Of a stretch of DNA of 32,522 bases, positions 15,015 to 23,304 are shown piece after piece. Position 1 is the first letter of the stretch; every line of letters starts with the position of its first letter. The DNA is from RGIG5612 sp045616165 (GTDB taxonomy: Bacteria > Bacillota > Clostridia > Lachnospirales > Lachnospiraceae), in contig JAZLGF010000002.1 of assembly GCA_045616165.1 (NCBI GenBank), positions 1 through 32,522 of the forward strand. The letters are read 5' to 3'. The position numbers and the translations under genes were made by a program. Under the pieces are notes generated by a model, which saw only the letters and a program-made list of their open reading frames with translations, was not told the origin of the DNA and made no database searches.

Positions 15015-16296
15015 TATATTCTTTGTATCACTTGGATGCGATAAGAATAAAGTTGATTCAGAAGAGATGCTGGCGTATTTAGATGCTGCCGGCTTTTCTT
15101 TTGTTGATGACGAATATGAAGCGGACATTATTATTGTTAATACATGTTGCTTTATTGATGATGCAAAAGAAGAATCTATTGAAACTATTTTAGATATGGC
15201 TCGCATGAAAGAAGAAGGCAAATGTCAAAAACTTGTTGTAGCGGGATGTTTATCTGAAAGATATAAAGATGAATTAATTAAGGAACTTCCTGAGGTCGAT
15301 TCATATATCGGAACAAGTAATCTTAAAGAAATTATTGACGCTGTTGGTAAAGATTCTAATGATGTCACACCTAATAAAAAAAGAATCATAACAACTGGTG
15401 GACATTATGAATTTCTTAAAATTGCTGAAGGTTGTAACAAAAGATGTTCGTATTGCATAATTCCTTATATTAGAGGAAATTATAAAAGTTTTCCGATGGA
15501 TGAACTTATTAGTGAAGCGAAATTTTTAGCTGATGAAGGCGTAAAAGAATTAATTGTTGTTGCTCAGGAAACTTCTATTTATGGTAGAGATATTTATGGA
15601 AAAGATAAATTGCCTGAGTTATTAAAAGAACTTTGCAAGATTGAAGGTTTGGAATGGATTAGAGTTTTATATTGTTATCCCGAAGATATTACCAAGGAAT
15701 TTTTAGAGGTAATGGCTTTAGAACCAAAGATTTGTAATTATATAGATATGCCTATTCAACATTCTTCAGATAATGTTTTAAAAAGAATGGGAAGACGTAC
15801 GAATCATAACAGTATTATTGAGAAGATTAAGCTTGCTAGAGAAATTGTTCCGGATGTTGTATTAAGAACATCGATTATAGCGGGTTTTCCAGGTGAAAGC
15901 GAAGAAGATTTTGAAAATTTAAGAGAGTTTATTAGTGAAGTTAAGTTTGACCATCTTGGAGTATTTACTTATTCACAGGAAGAAGGAACGAAAGCGGCTG
16001 AGTTTGACGATCAAATTGATGATGAAATAAAAAATGACAGACGTAATAAACTTATGGAAATTCAGGAAGAAATTTCATATAATAACTTGCAATCAAAAAT
16101 TGGAAAAACTTATGATGTATTTATAGAAGGAAAACTTGTCGATGATGATGTTTATGTCGGCAGAACATATATGGATGCACCAGATGTTGACAGTTATTTT
16201 TATGTAAAATATAATGGCTACTTGCACACAGGAGATTTTGTGAAAGTAAAAGTTATTTCAAGTAGTCAATATGATTTATATGGAGAAATGATATGA
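15004..16296 (+). CDS. rimO: Ribosomal protein S12 methylthiotransferase RimO
   Basis: This radical SAM enzyme of 430 residues adds a methylthio group to a conserved aspartate of ribosomal protein S12. The N-terminal UPF0004 domain has three cysteines for the auxiliary cluster, seen in SLGCDKNKVDSE (C12), VNTCCF and VAGCLSERY. The radical SAM cluster motif is C144-NKR-C148-SY-C151. The family-typical FPGESEEDF lies downstream, and a TRAM domain closes the protein. SLGCDKNKVDSE and CSYCIIPYIRG favour RimO over MiaB, and a separate MiaB is encoded at 24469. It overlaps rpoZ by 11 bases and pgsA by four. Confidence 0.94.
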   Translation: MKTNIFFVSLGCDKNKVDSEEMLAYLDAAGFSFVDDEYEADIIIVNTCCFIDDAKEESIETILDMARMKEEGKCQKLVVAGCLSERYKDELIKELPEVDSYIGTSNLKEIIDAVGKDSNDVTPNKKRIITTGGHYEFLKIAEGCNKRCSYCIIPYIRGNYKSFPMDELISEAKFLADEGVKELIVVAQETSIYGRDIYGKDKLPELLKELCKIEGLEWIRVLYCYPEDITKEFLEVMALEPKICNYIDMPIQHSSDNVLKRMGRRTNHNSIIEKIKLAREIVPDVVLRTSIIAGFPGESEEDFENLREFISEVKFDHLGVFTYSQEEGTKAAEFDDQIDDEIKNDRRNKLMEIQEEISYNNLQSKIGKTYDVFIEGKLVDDDVYVGRTYMDAPDVDSYFYVKYNGYLHTGDFVKVKVISSSQYDLYGEMI

Positions 16297-16856
16297 ACTT
16301 ACCAAACAAGTTAACGATTTTAAGAATCATATTAGTACCAGTATTTTTGGTGTTTTATTTGATTCCTTTTTCTAAATGGAATTTCTTAATTGCAACAGTT
16401 ATTTTTATCGTAGCTTCTCTTACAGATTGGCTTGATGGAGCTATTGCAAGAAAAAATAATTTAGTAACTAACTTTGGAAAATTTGCCGATCCTTTAGCTG
16501 ATAAACTTCTTGTTTGTTCTGCTTTTATAGCATTTGTTTCTCTTAGTCAAATGCCTGCATGGATTTGCATAGTTATAATTGCAAGAGAGCTTGCTATTGA
16601 AGGATTTAGACTTATTTGTGTTGAGCAAGGAATAGTTGTAGCTGCCTCCGTTTGGGGAAAAGTTAAAACTTGGGCACATATCGTGTTTATTGTAATGACT
16701 TCGCTTAATGTAACTTTCTATTTAGGAGAAGTTGCGCCAGGTCTTTGTAATGTTTTTGAAATTGCGAGAATTATAGTTATGTATATCGCACTTGTACTTA
16801 CAATTCTTTCGTTTGTTGATTATATTTATAAGAATAGACAGGTGTTAAAACAGTAA
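16293..16856 (+). CDS. pgsA: CDP-diacylglycerol-glycerol-3-phosphate 3-phosphatidyltransferase
   Basis: This membrane enzyme (187 residues) makes phosphatidylglycerol phosphate, the precursor of phosphatidylglycerol and cardiolipin. The CDP-alcohol phosphatidyltransferase motif is complete: D45, D48-G49, A52-R53, G62, D66 and D70. NKLTILRI at the N-terminus is typical of PgsA. About five hydrophobic segments are visible. The start ATGA overlaps the rimO stop. A terminator follows 34 bases after its stop, which ends the yicC-pgsA unit. The cinA gene often found between pgsA and recA in Firmicutes is not present. Confidence 0.93.
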   Translation: MNLPNKLTILRIILVPVFLVFYLIPFSKWNFLIATVIFIVASLTDWLDGAIARKNNLVTNFGKFADPLADKLLVCSAFIAFVSLSQMPAWICIVIIARELAIEGFRLICVEQGIVVAASVWGKVKTWAHIVFIVMTSLNVTFYLGEVAPGLCNVFEIARIIVMYIALVLTILSFVDYIYKNRQVLKQ

Positions 16857-16890
16857 AATTTTGACCTTAAATTTTTATTATGATATTATT

Positions 16891-16923
16891 AGGACACGTT
16901 CATTCGGACGTGTTCTTGTTTTT
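16891..16923 (+). terminator. Intrinsic terminator between pgsA and recA
   Basis: AGGACACGTTC (16891-16901) and GGACGTGTTCT (16906-16916) form an 11-bp stem with wobble pairs and an ATTC loop, followed by TGTTTTTTT. It isolates recA from the upstream unit. Confidence 0.9.
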
Positions 16924-16937
16924 TTCCTATTTTTATG

Positions 16938-16966
16938 TTGACAAAGAAATATAAATATATTATATT
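16938..16966 (+). promoter_or_regulatory. recA: Consensus promoter of recA
   Basis: A perfect -35 TTGACA (16938-16943) is followed after exactly 17 bases by TATATT (16961-16966). It is the best sigma-A promoter in the window and starts transcription inside or next to the SOS box. Confidence 0.9.
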
Positions 16967-16971
16967 AAAAG

Positions 16972-16985
16972 CGAACATAAGTTCG
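16972..16985 (+). promoter_or_regulatory. LexA (DinR-type) SOS box of recA
   Basis: CGAACATAAGTTCG has perfect CGAAC/GTTCG half sites around a four-base spacer, matching the Gram-positive SOS box CGAACnnnnGTTCG. It begins five bases after the -10, so bound LexA would block initiation until DNA damage triggers LexA self-cleavage. Confidence 0.93.
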
Positions 16986-17006
16986 GTTCAAGAAAAGGAG
17001 ACCATT

Positions 17007-18140
17007 ATGGATAATAAAGAAAAATTAAAAGCGTTAGATGCAGCTATTACAAAAATAGAGAAGGATTATGGCAAAGGTTCAGTAATGAAACTTGGCGATA
17101 AAACCGCTTTAGATATTGATGTAATAAAAACTGGTTCAATAAGCCTTGATAAAGCCTTAGGCGTTGGAGGAATTCCTCGTGGACGTATTATTGAAATTTA
17201 TGGACCTGAAGCTTCTGGTAAAACTACTTTAGCTTTGCATATTGTTGCTGAAGTACAAAAGTCTGGTGGTATCGCAGGTTTTATTGATGCGGAGCATGCG
17301 CTTGATCCTAAATATGCTGGAGATATTGGTGTTGACGTTGATAATTTATATATTTCTCAACCTGATTACGGTGAGCAAGGCCTTGAAATTTGTGAGACTA
17401 TGGTTCGTTCTGGAGCAATAGATATTATAGTTGTTGACTCTGTTGCTGCGTTAGTTCCTAAACATGAAATAGAAGGCGAAATGGGTGATGCTACTGTTGG
17501 TGCACAAGCTAGACTTATGAGCCAGGCTTTAAGAAAACTCACTGCTGTTGCTAATAAAACAGGATGCTCAATTATCTTTATTAACCAGCTTCGTGAAAAA
17601 ATTGGTGTATTCTATGGACCATCTGAAACAACTACTGGTGGACGTGCTCTTAAGTTCTATTCTTCTGTACGTATTGATGTTAGAAGAATTGAATCAATTA
17701 AACAAGGTGGAGAAGTAATTGGTAATAGAGTTAGAGCTAAAGTTGTTAAAAATAAAGTGGCTCCTCCTTTCCGTGAGGCAGAATTTGATATTATCTTTGG
17801 TGAAGGAATTTCTGCTATTGGCGATATTTTAGACCAGGCTGTTGAATATGGAATTATTGAAAAGAGTGGTGCTTGGTACGCATATAATGGTGAAAAGATT
17901 GGTCAAGGTAGAGAAAATGCTAAGAATTATTTCAAAGCAAATGAAGAATTCTTTAAGATGGTTGATAGTGTTGTACGTGCTAAACTTGGATTTGAAGGTT
18001 ATGAAGAAGAACTTGCTATTGAAGAAATAAATCTTGAAGAAAAACCTGAACCAAAGACTAAAAAATCTTCTAAATCTAAAAAGACTGAAGATTCAACCAC
18101 TATGGCAGAAGAAAATCCTGATGATTTAGGAATTGAATGA
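17007..18140 (+). CDS. recA: Recombinase RecA
   Basis: This DNA strand-exchange ATPase and SOS co-protease has 377 residues from ATG 17007. That start has AAAAGGAG (16993-17000) in front. An in-frame TTG at 16935 would place the start within the promoter and is rejected. Walker A GPEASGKTT spans about residues 66-74. IIVVDSVAALVPK is Walker B, followed by the L1 loop region EGEMGDATVGAQARLMSQALRK (given here only to locate it near 155-176) and the L2 region INQLREKIGVFYGPSETTTGG. The C-terminal tail is lysine-rich and then acidic. The gene is monocistronic, between two terminators, with an SOS operator. Confidence 0.97.
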   Translation: MDNKEKLKALDAAITKIEKDYGKGSVMKLGDKTALDIDVIKTGSISLDKALGVGGIPRGRIIEIYGPEASGKTTLALHIVAEVQKSGGIAGFIDAEHALDPKYAGDIGVDVDNLYISQPDYGEQGLEICETMVRSGAIDIIVVDSVAALVPKHEIEGEMGDATVGAQARLMSQALRKLTAVANKTGCSIIFINQLREKIGVFYGPSETTTGGRALKFYSSVRIDVRRIESIKQGGEVIGNRVRAKVVKNKVAPPFREAEFDIIFGEGISAIGDILDQAVEYGIIEKSGAWYAYNGEKIGQGRENAKNYFKANEEFFKMVDSVVRAKLGFEGYEEELAIEEINLEEKPEPKTKKSSKSKKTEDSTTMAEENPDDLGIE

Positions 18141-18175
18141 TTTTCGTTAATGAAAATGATTTATATATGATTGGA

Positions 18176-18202
18176 GGGTGCGTAAAATACGTACCCTTTT
18201 TT
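18176..18202 (+). terminator. Intrinsic terminator after recA
   Basis: GGGTGCGTA (18176-18184) and TACGTACCC (18188-18196) form a 9-bp stem with one wobble pair and a three-base loop, followed by six T (18197-18202). Confidence 0.88.
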
Positions 18203-18224
18203 ATATATTTTAGCTATAAAATGC

Positions 18225-18253
18225 TTGTAAATAAGTACTGTTTTTAGTAATAT
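18225..18253 (+). promoter_or_regulatory. Possible promoter of the EF-G-like gene
   Basis: TTGTAA (18225-18230) and TAATAT (18248-18253) lie 17 bases apart, between the recA terminator and the EF-G-like gene. Each matches consensus at four of six positions. Some promoter is needed here because of the upstream terminator. Confidence 0.45.
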
Positions 18254-18291
18254 ATTTCTATATGCTTTAAATACATGGGAGGTATTTTTTT

Positions 18292-20379
18292 ATGAATGTT
18301 TATAAGACTGAAAATATTAGAAATACAGTTTTATTAGGCCACGGTGGATCTGGTAAAACTACTTTAGCAGAAGCTATGGCTTTATCAACTGGTATTATCA
18401 CAAGAATGGGTAATATCAATGATGGTAATACAATTTCTGACTTCGATAAAGAAGAACAAAAACGTAAATTTTCTATTAGTTCTACAGTAATTCCTGTTGA
18501 ATATAATAATGTTAAAGTTAATATCCTCGATACACCAGGATACTTTGATTTCATTGGTGCAACAGAAGAAGGTCTTTCAGTTGCAGATAGTGCAGTTATC
18601 GTTGTTAATGCGAAGAGTGGTGTTGAAGTAGGTGCTCATAAAGCATGGCATTTTTGTGAAGCATTTAAGATTCCTAGAACTATTTATGTTTCTGGTATGG
18701 ATGATGCTAATGCTGACTTTGAAGCAGTTGTAGAAAGCTTAAAAGGTGAATTTGGAAATAAGATAGCTCCATTCCAATTCCCAATTAAAAACGGAACAGA
18801 ATTATTAGGTTATGTTGATGTTCTTTCTGGAAAAGCTTTTAAATTTAAAGCTGACGGAACTATTGAACCTACTGATGTTCCTTCTGATATTGCTGATAAA
18901 GCTGCTGGCTTTAAGGATGCAATGATGGAAAGTGTTGCTGAAACAAGTGAAGAATTAATGGATAAATACTTTGGTGGAGAAGAATTCACTGATGATGAAA
19001 TCGCTAATGCTCTTAAATCAGGCATTAAAGATGGTGATGTTGTTCCTGTACTTTGTGGCAGCACAACTAAGAACCTTGGACCAAGAGGTGTTCTTGAAAC
19101 TATTGTAAAATACTTCCCAGCACCAAATAATAGCCCTGTTGTTAAAAAAGGTAAACTCACTAAAGATGATTCTGAATTCGTTTGTGATGTTAATGCTGAT
19201 AAGCCTTTAGCTGCTTATGTATTTAAGACAATCGTTGACCCATTCATTGGTAAATACTCTTTAGTTAAAGTTTTCTCTGGCGTTCTTAAAGGTGATGATA
19301 CAGTATTTAATGGCGCTACTGATGAAAGTGAAAAGATTTCAAAACTTTATATCATGCGTGGTAAGAACGTTGAAGAAGTTAGTGAATTACAGCCAGGCGA
19401 TATCGGTGCTATTGGTAAACTTGATCTTGCTAAGACAGGTGATACATTATCAAGAAAGGATAATCCAGTTGTTCTTGATAAGTTTGTTATGTCAAAACCT
19501 TATACTTATATGAAGTACAACGCTGTTAATAAAGGCGAAGAAGATAAGATTCAACAAGCTCTTCAAAAACTTTGTGCTGAAGATCCAACTCTTAAAGTTG
19601 TTGCTGATGAAGAAAACAAACAAAGTCTTATTTATGGTATTGGCGATCAACAACTCGATGTTGTTGTTTCAAAGATGAAAGAAAAATATAAAGTTGAAGT
19701 TGCTTTGGAAAAACCTGCATTTGCTTTCCGTGAGACAATTAGAAAAACTTCTGATGTTCAAGGTAAACATAAGAAACAATCTGGTGGACATGGACAGTAT
19801 GGTGATGTAAGAATGAGATTTGAGCCTTTAGGCGATACTTCAAAAGCTTACGAATTCGCTGAAGAGGTTGTTGGTGGTAGCGTTCCTAAGAACTACTTCC
19901 CAGCAGTTGAAAAAGGACTTCAAGAATGTGTATTAAGAGGACCTTTAGCTAATTACCCAGTTGTTGGTGTTAAAGCTGTTCTTTATGATGGTTCATACCA
20001 TCCAGTAGACTCAAACGAAATGTCATTTAAGATGGCTACAATCCTTGCTTTCAAGAAAGGATTTATGGAAGCTGGTCCGGTTCTTCTAGAGCCTATTTCT
20101 TCTCTTAAAGTTACTGTTCCTGATAGATTTACAGGTGATGTTATGGGTGACTTAAATAAGAGAAGAGGTCGTGTACTTGGATCAAACCCAGTTGATGGTG
20201 GCAGAACATGTATCGAAGCTGATATTCCTCAATCAGAACTTTTCGGATATGGAACAACTCTTCGTTCTATGACTGGTGGTTTTGGTGATTTCGAATATGA
20301 ATTTTCACGTTATGAGCAAGCTCCTTCAGATGTACAAGAAAGAGAAGTAGCAGCTCGTCATACAGACAGCGAAGAATAA
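18292..20379 (+). CDS. Elongation factor G-like GTPase (EF-G2 type)
   Basis: This translational GTPase of 695 residues has the EF-G domain order: G domain, domain II, then domains III-V (HKKQSGGHGQYGDV near the III/IV border, and PISSLKVTVPDRFTGDVMGDLNKRRGRVLG in domain V, split here as a locator). The P-loop GHGGSGKTT spans residues 16-24. The G3 motif is DTPGY (80-84), with Tyr where canonical EF-G has the catalytic His. The G4 motif, normally NKxD, reads S134-G-M-D137. It is therefore probably not the housekeeping EF-G but a paralogue of unproven function, maybe with altered nucleotide hydrolysis or specificity. GGGAGG precedes ATG 18292. It is not in a str operon. Confidence 0.88.
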   Translation: MNVYKTENIRNTVLLGHGGSGKTTLAEAMALSTGIITRMGNINDGNTISDFDKEEQKRKFSISSTVIPVEYNNVKVNILDTPGYFDFIGATEEGLSVADSAVIVVNAKSGVEVGAHKAWHFCEAFKIPRTIYVSGMDDANADFEAVVESLKGEFGNKIAPFQFPIKNGTELLGYVDVLSGKAFKFKADGTIEPTDVPSDIADKAAGFKDAMMESVAETSEELMDKYFGGEEFTDDEIANALKSGIKDGDVVPVLCGSTTKNLGPRGVLETIVKYFPAPNNSPVVKKGKLTKDDSEFVCDVNADKPLAAYVFKTIVDPFIGKYSLVKVFSGVLKGDDTVFNGATDESEKISKLYIMRGKNVEEVSELQPGDIGAIGKLDLAKTGDTLSRKDNPVVLDKFVMSKPYTYMKYNAVNKGEEDKIQQALQKLCAEDPTLKVVADEENKQSLIYGIGDQQLDVVVSKMKEKYKVEVALEKPAFAFRETIRKTSDVQGKHKKQSGGHGQYGDVRMRFEPLGDTSKAYEFAEEVVGGSVPKNYFPAVEKGLQECVLRGPLANYPVVGVKAVLYDGSYHPVDSNEMSFKMATILAFKKGFMEAGPVLLEPISSLKVTVPDRFTGDVMGDLNKRRGRVLGSNPVDGGRTCIEADIPQSELFGYGTTLRSMTGGFGDFEYEFSRYEQAPSDVQEREVAARHTDSEE

Positions 20380-20384
20380 TTTTA

Positions 20385-21620
20385 ATGAAATACGATATTA
20401 TTATTTTAGGTGGCGGTGCATCAGGTTTATGCACCGCCATAATGTCTAAAAAAGACAATAATTCGATATTGATTCTTGAGCATGGAGATAGAGTTGGAAA
20501 GAAAATTCTATCTACAGGAAACGGAAAATGTAATCTTACAAATGCTGATTGTAAGATTGATTTGTTTAATCATAATTCTGAGAATATTTATCCTTATTTT
20601 TCTTCGGGAGATTTAAGTTTTGTTGAAAATATTATAAAAGAATTTGATTATGAAGATACTGTAAAATTCTTTAATGAATTAGGAATTATTACAGAAAATA
20701 AAAATGGATATATTTATCCAAGGTCTGAGCAAGCTTCTTCCGTTTTAGATATTTTAAGATTTAAATGTGAAGAGCTAAAGATTGATGTAGCAACAAACTA
20801 CAATGTTAAAAAGATTGTAAAAAACGATAATATTTTTTATATCGATAATAAATATACATGTGACAAACTTGTTTTGGCAACAGGTGGCATGAGTGCTCCT
20901 AAAACGGGATCTGACGGCTCGGGTTATAAAATCGCTAAATCGTTTGGACATACAATTATTAAGCCTTTACCGGCGCTTTGTGGCCTTAAATGCGATAATA
21001 AGTTTACTAAAGAACTATCTGGTGTAAGAAACGATAGTTTAGTTACTTTGAAAGTTAAAGATGGAGAAAAATTTAAGGAAGTTATAAGTGCAAAAGGTAA
21101 TTTACAGTTTACAGATTATGGAATTTCGGGGATTCCTGTTTTTCAAATTTCTTCGTATGCGACTAAACTTTTAGATGAAAAGAAAGAGATTTTAGTTTCT
21201 ATTAATCTTTTGCCTGATATTGATGAAAAAGATTTATTTAGCTTTTTGTCAAAAAATCAAAAAAATAAATTAATGGGGATTTTAAATAAAAAAGTAGCTT
21301 TAGTAATTGATAAAGAAGTTAAAAAAGCACATCCTGATGTTAATATTACCGCCGATGTTTGTGATTATGCAAAAAGTTATTTTTCAACAATAACAAAGTT
21401 TAAGATGAACCCTGTTAGTACACTTTCTTTTGATAATGCACAAGTTACATCAGGCGGAATTAGTACTGAAGAAATTGATTCTTTGAACTTAGAATCAAAA
21501 ATTGTGGATAATTTATATTTTGCAGGAGAAGTTATCGACGTTAATGGTATTTGTGGTGGATATAACCTTCAATGGGCTTTTTCTAGTGCAAATACGGTCG
21601 CAAGAAATATAAATTTATGA
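20385..21620 (+). CDS. HI0933/YhiN family FAD-dependent oxidoreductase
   Basis: This 411-residue flavoprotein belongs to the HI0933-like (YhiN) family, for which no physiological substrate is firmly known. The N-terminal dinucleotide motif GGGASG is at residues 9-14. The family segment VGKKILSTGNGKCNLTN follows, then IYPRSEQASSVLD, LATGGMSAPKTGSDGSGY in the middle, and the C-terminal FAD segment FAGEVIDVNGICGGYNLQWAFSS (read as positions 382 on). It starts six bases after the EF-G-like stop. Its first 60 bases contain a strong hairpin, annotated separately. No membrane segment is evident. Confidence 0.88.
   Translation: MKYDIIILGGGASGLCTAIMSKKDNNSILILEHGDRVGKKILSTGNGKCNLTNADCKIDLFNHNSENIYPYFSSGDLSFVENIIKEFDYEDTVKFFNELGIITENKNGYIYPRSEQASSVLDILRFKCEELKIDVATNYNVKKIVKNDNIFYIDNKYTCDKLVLATGGMSAPKTGSDGSGYKIAKSFGHTIIKPLPALCGLKCDNKFTKELSGVRNDSLVTLKVKDGEKFKEVISAKGNLQFTDYGISGIPVFQISSYATKLLDEKKEILVSINLLPDIDEKDLFSFLSKNQKNKLMGILNKKVALVIDKEVKKAHPDVNITADVCDYAKSYFSTITKFKMNPVSTLSFDNAQVTSGGISTEEIDSLNLESKIVDNLYFAGEVIDVNGICGGYNLQWAFSSANTVARNINL
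20411..20439 (+). promoter_or_regulatory. Strong hairpin inside the 5' end of the YhiN-like gene
   Basis: TGGCGGTGCAT (20411-20421) pairs perfectly with ATGCACCGCCA (20429-20439) around a seven-base loop. It begins 26 bases after the start codon and spans the dinucleotide-binding motif codons. It has no T-tract. It could be a pause or mRNA stability element, or a chance effect of the GGGASG codons. Confidence 0.45.
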
Positions 21621-21626
21621 TATAAT
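21618..21626 (+). promoter_or_regulatory. Possible extended -10 promoter before the second flavoprotein
   Basis: TGATATAAT (21618-21626) is a perfect TGnTATAAT that overlaps the stop codon of the YhiN-like gene. No good -35 is visible. The next gene starts 47 bases downstream. Confidence 0.5.
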
Positions 21627-21672
21627 ATAGCAAATTTAATAAAAATCTTAGAAAGGCCCTTAGTCAATAATT

Positions 21673-23301
21673 ATGATTCGGATCAGTCAAGTACATTTAC
21701 CAGTTATACATTCTTATAAAGATCTTAAAGTAGTTTTATGCAAAAAATTACATCTTTCTAATTTGGATGATAAGGATATTTTTTGTGTAAAGAAATCTCT
21801 TGATGCCAGAAGCAAAAAAAATATTATTTGGAACTATATTATTGATGTTCGTGTTGATAATGAAGATGAAGTATTAAATAAATGTGCAAATGATAAAAAT
21901 ATTGCTCCTGCAAAAACTAAAAAATATCATCTTCCAAAAAGAGGAACAGAAGAAGTAGAAGGTAGAATTTGTATTGTTGGTTCTGGTCCATGTGGACTTT
22001 TTGCTGCTTACATGCTTGCAAAATATGGATATAATCCAATCTTAATTGAACAAGGACATGCTGTTGAAGAACGTATTCTTGCCGTTAATGATTTTTTTGA
22101 AGAAGGTAAGTTAGATACTGATTGTAATATCCAATTTGGTGAAGGTGGTGCCGGGACTTTTTCTGATGGAAAATTAAATACAGGCGTTAATGATCAAAAA
22201 GGAAGAAATAATCTAGTTCTTAAATTATTTGTTGAAAATGGAGCGCCTTCAGAAATTCTTTTTAGTAATAAACCACATCTTGGTACGGATGTTTTAAGTC
22301 GTATTATTAAAAATATGCGTGACAAAATTGTTGCTAATGGCGGACTGGTAATGTTTGATACTAAGTTTGTTAATTTTGAAGTTGAGGACGGAAAACTTTC
22401 TAAAATCATCTTAAAGATGAAACAAAAAGGTGAAAAAGAAAAACTTATTTCTATTAAATGTTCTAATTTAATTCTTGCTATTGGTCATTCCGCAAGAGAT
22501 ACATATAAGATGCTTTATGAAAATAAAATTCAAATGAGCCCTAAATCTTTTGCTGTTGGTGTTCGTGTTGAACATGACCAGGAATATATTAATAAAGCTC
22601 AATATGGATATAACTATAAAGAACTTTATGGAGATACGTTGCCTGTTGCTGATTATAAGCTTACTTGCAAAACTGATGATGGAAGAAGTGTTTATTCATT
22701 TTGCATGTGTCCTGGTGGTTATGTTGTAAATTCGTCTTCTGAGAAAGGAAGACTTTGTGTTAATGGCATGAGCTTTTCTGCCAGAGATTCAAAGAATGGT
22801 AATTCTGCTATTGTTGTTAGCATTAATCCTGAAGACTTTTGCTTTTCAGGTTCACCGCTTGATGGACTTGAGTATCAAGAAATTCTTGAATTTAAAGCTT
22901 TCAATGCATGTAATGGAAAAATTCCTGTTCAACTTTTTGGAGATTTTAAAAATCATAAAGTATCAGATAATTTTGGATCAATAACTCCTGAAACTCAAGG
23001 TGATTATGCTTTTGCTGATCTTAATGAGATTCTTCCTGAATTTATTTGTAAGGATATTGTCCAAGCTATTGATAAATTTGAAAAGAATATAAATGGATTT
23101 TCAATGTCTGATACAATTTTAAGTGGAGTTGAAAGTAGAACATCTTCTCCAGTTAGAATTAACAGAGATGAGAATTTTGAATCTAATATTAAAGGTATTT
23201 ATCCTTGTGGTGAAGGTGCTGGGTATGCCGGTGGTATTACTAGCGCAGCTATTGATGGAATAAAAGTTTTCGAAACTATTTATGCTAAATATAAAGGTTA
23301 A
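21673..23301 (+). CDS. NAD(P)/FAD-dependent dehydrogenase, COG2509-type
   Basis: This flavoprotein of 542 residues has an N-terminal domain of about 90 residues (IRISQVHLPVIHS, then VKKSLDARSKK), and the dinucleotide motif GSGPCG at residues 103-108. The segments IQFGEGGAGTFSDGKLNTG, KPHLGTD and the C-terminal SPVRINRDE with YPCGEGAGYAGGITSAA are typical of this widespread but uncharacterised clostridial family. AAAGG lies 16 bases before ATG 21673, an unusually long spacing, so the exact start is less sure. The function is unknown; an uncharacterised oxidoreductase role is all that can be said. Confidence 0.85.
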   Translation: MIRISQVHLPVIHSYKDLKVVLCKKLHLSNLDDKDIFCVKKSLDARSKKNIIWNYIIDVRVDNEDEVLNKCANDKNIAPAKTKKYHLPKRGTEEVEGRICIVGSGPCGLFAAYMLAKYGYNPILIEQGHAVEERILAVNDFFEEGKLDTDCNIQFGEGGAGTFSDGKLNTGVNDQKGRNNLVLKLFVENGAPSEILFSNKPHLGTDVLSRIIKNMRDKIVANGGLVMFDTKFVNFEVEDGKLSKIILKMKQKGEKEKLISIKCSNLILAIGHSARDTYKMLYENKIQMSPKSFAVGVRVEHDQEYINKAQYGYNYKELYGDTLPVADYKLTCKTDDGRSVYSFCMCPGGYVVNSSSEKGRLCVNGMSFSARDSKNGNSAIVVSINPEDFCFSGSPLDGLEYQEILEFKAFNACNGKIPVQLFGDFKNHKVSDNFGSITPETQGDYAFADLNEILPEFICKDIVQAIDKFEKNINGFSMSDTILSGVESRTSSPVRINRDENFESNIKGIYPCGEGAGYAGGITSAAIDGIKVFETIYAKYKG

Positions 23302-23304
23302 TAT

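Noticed and set aside
16935..17006. Upstream TTG start of recA
   Set aside because: The extension would overlap the promoter and SOS box, and a good binding site precedes ATG 17007.
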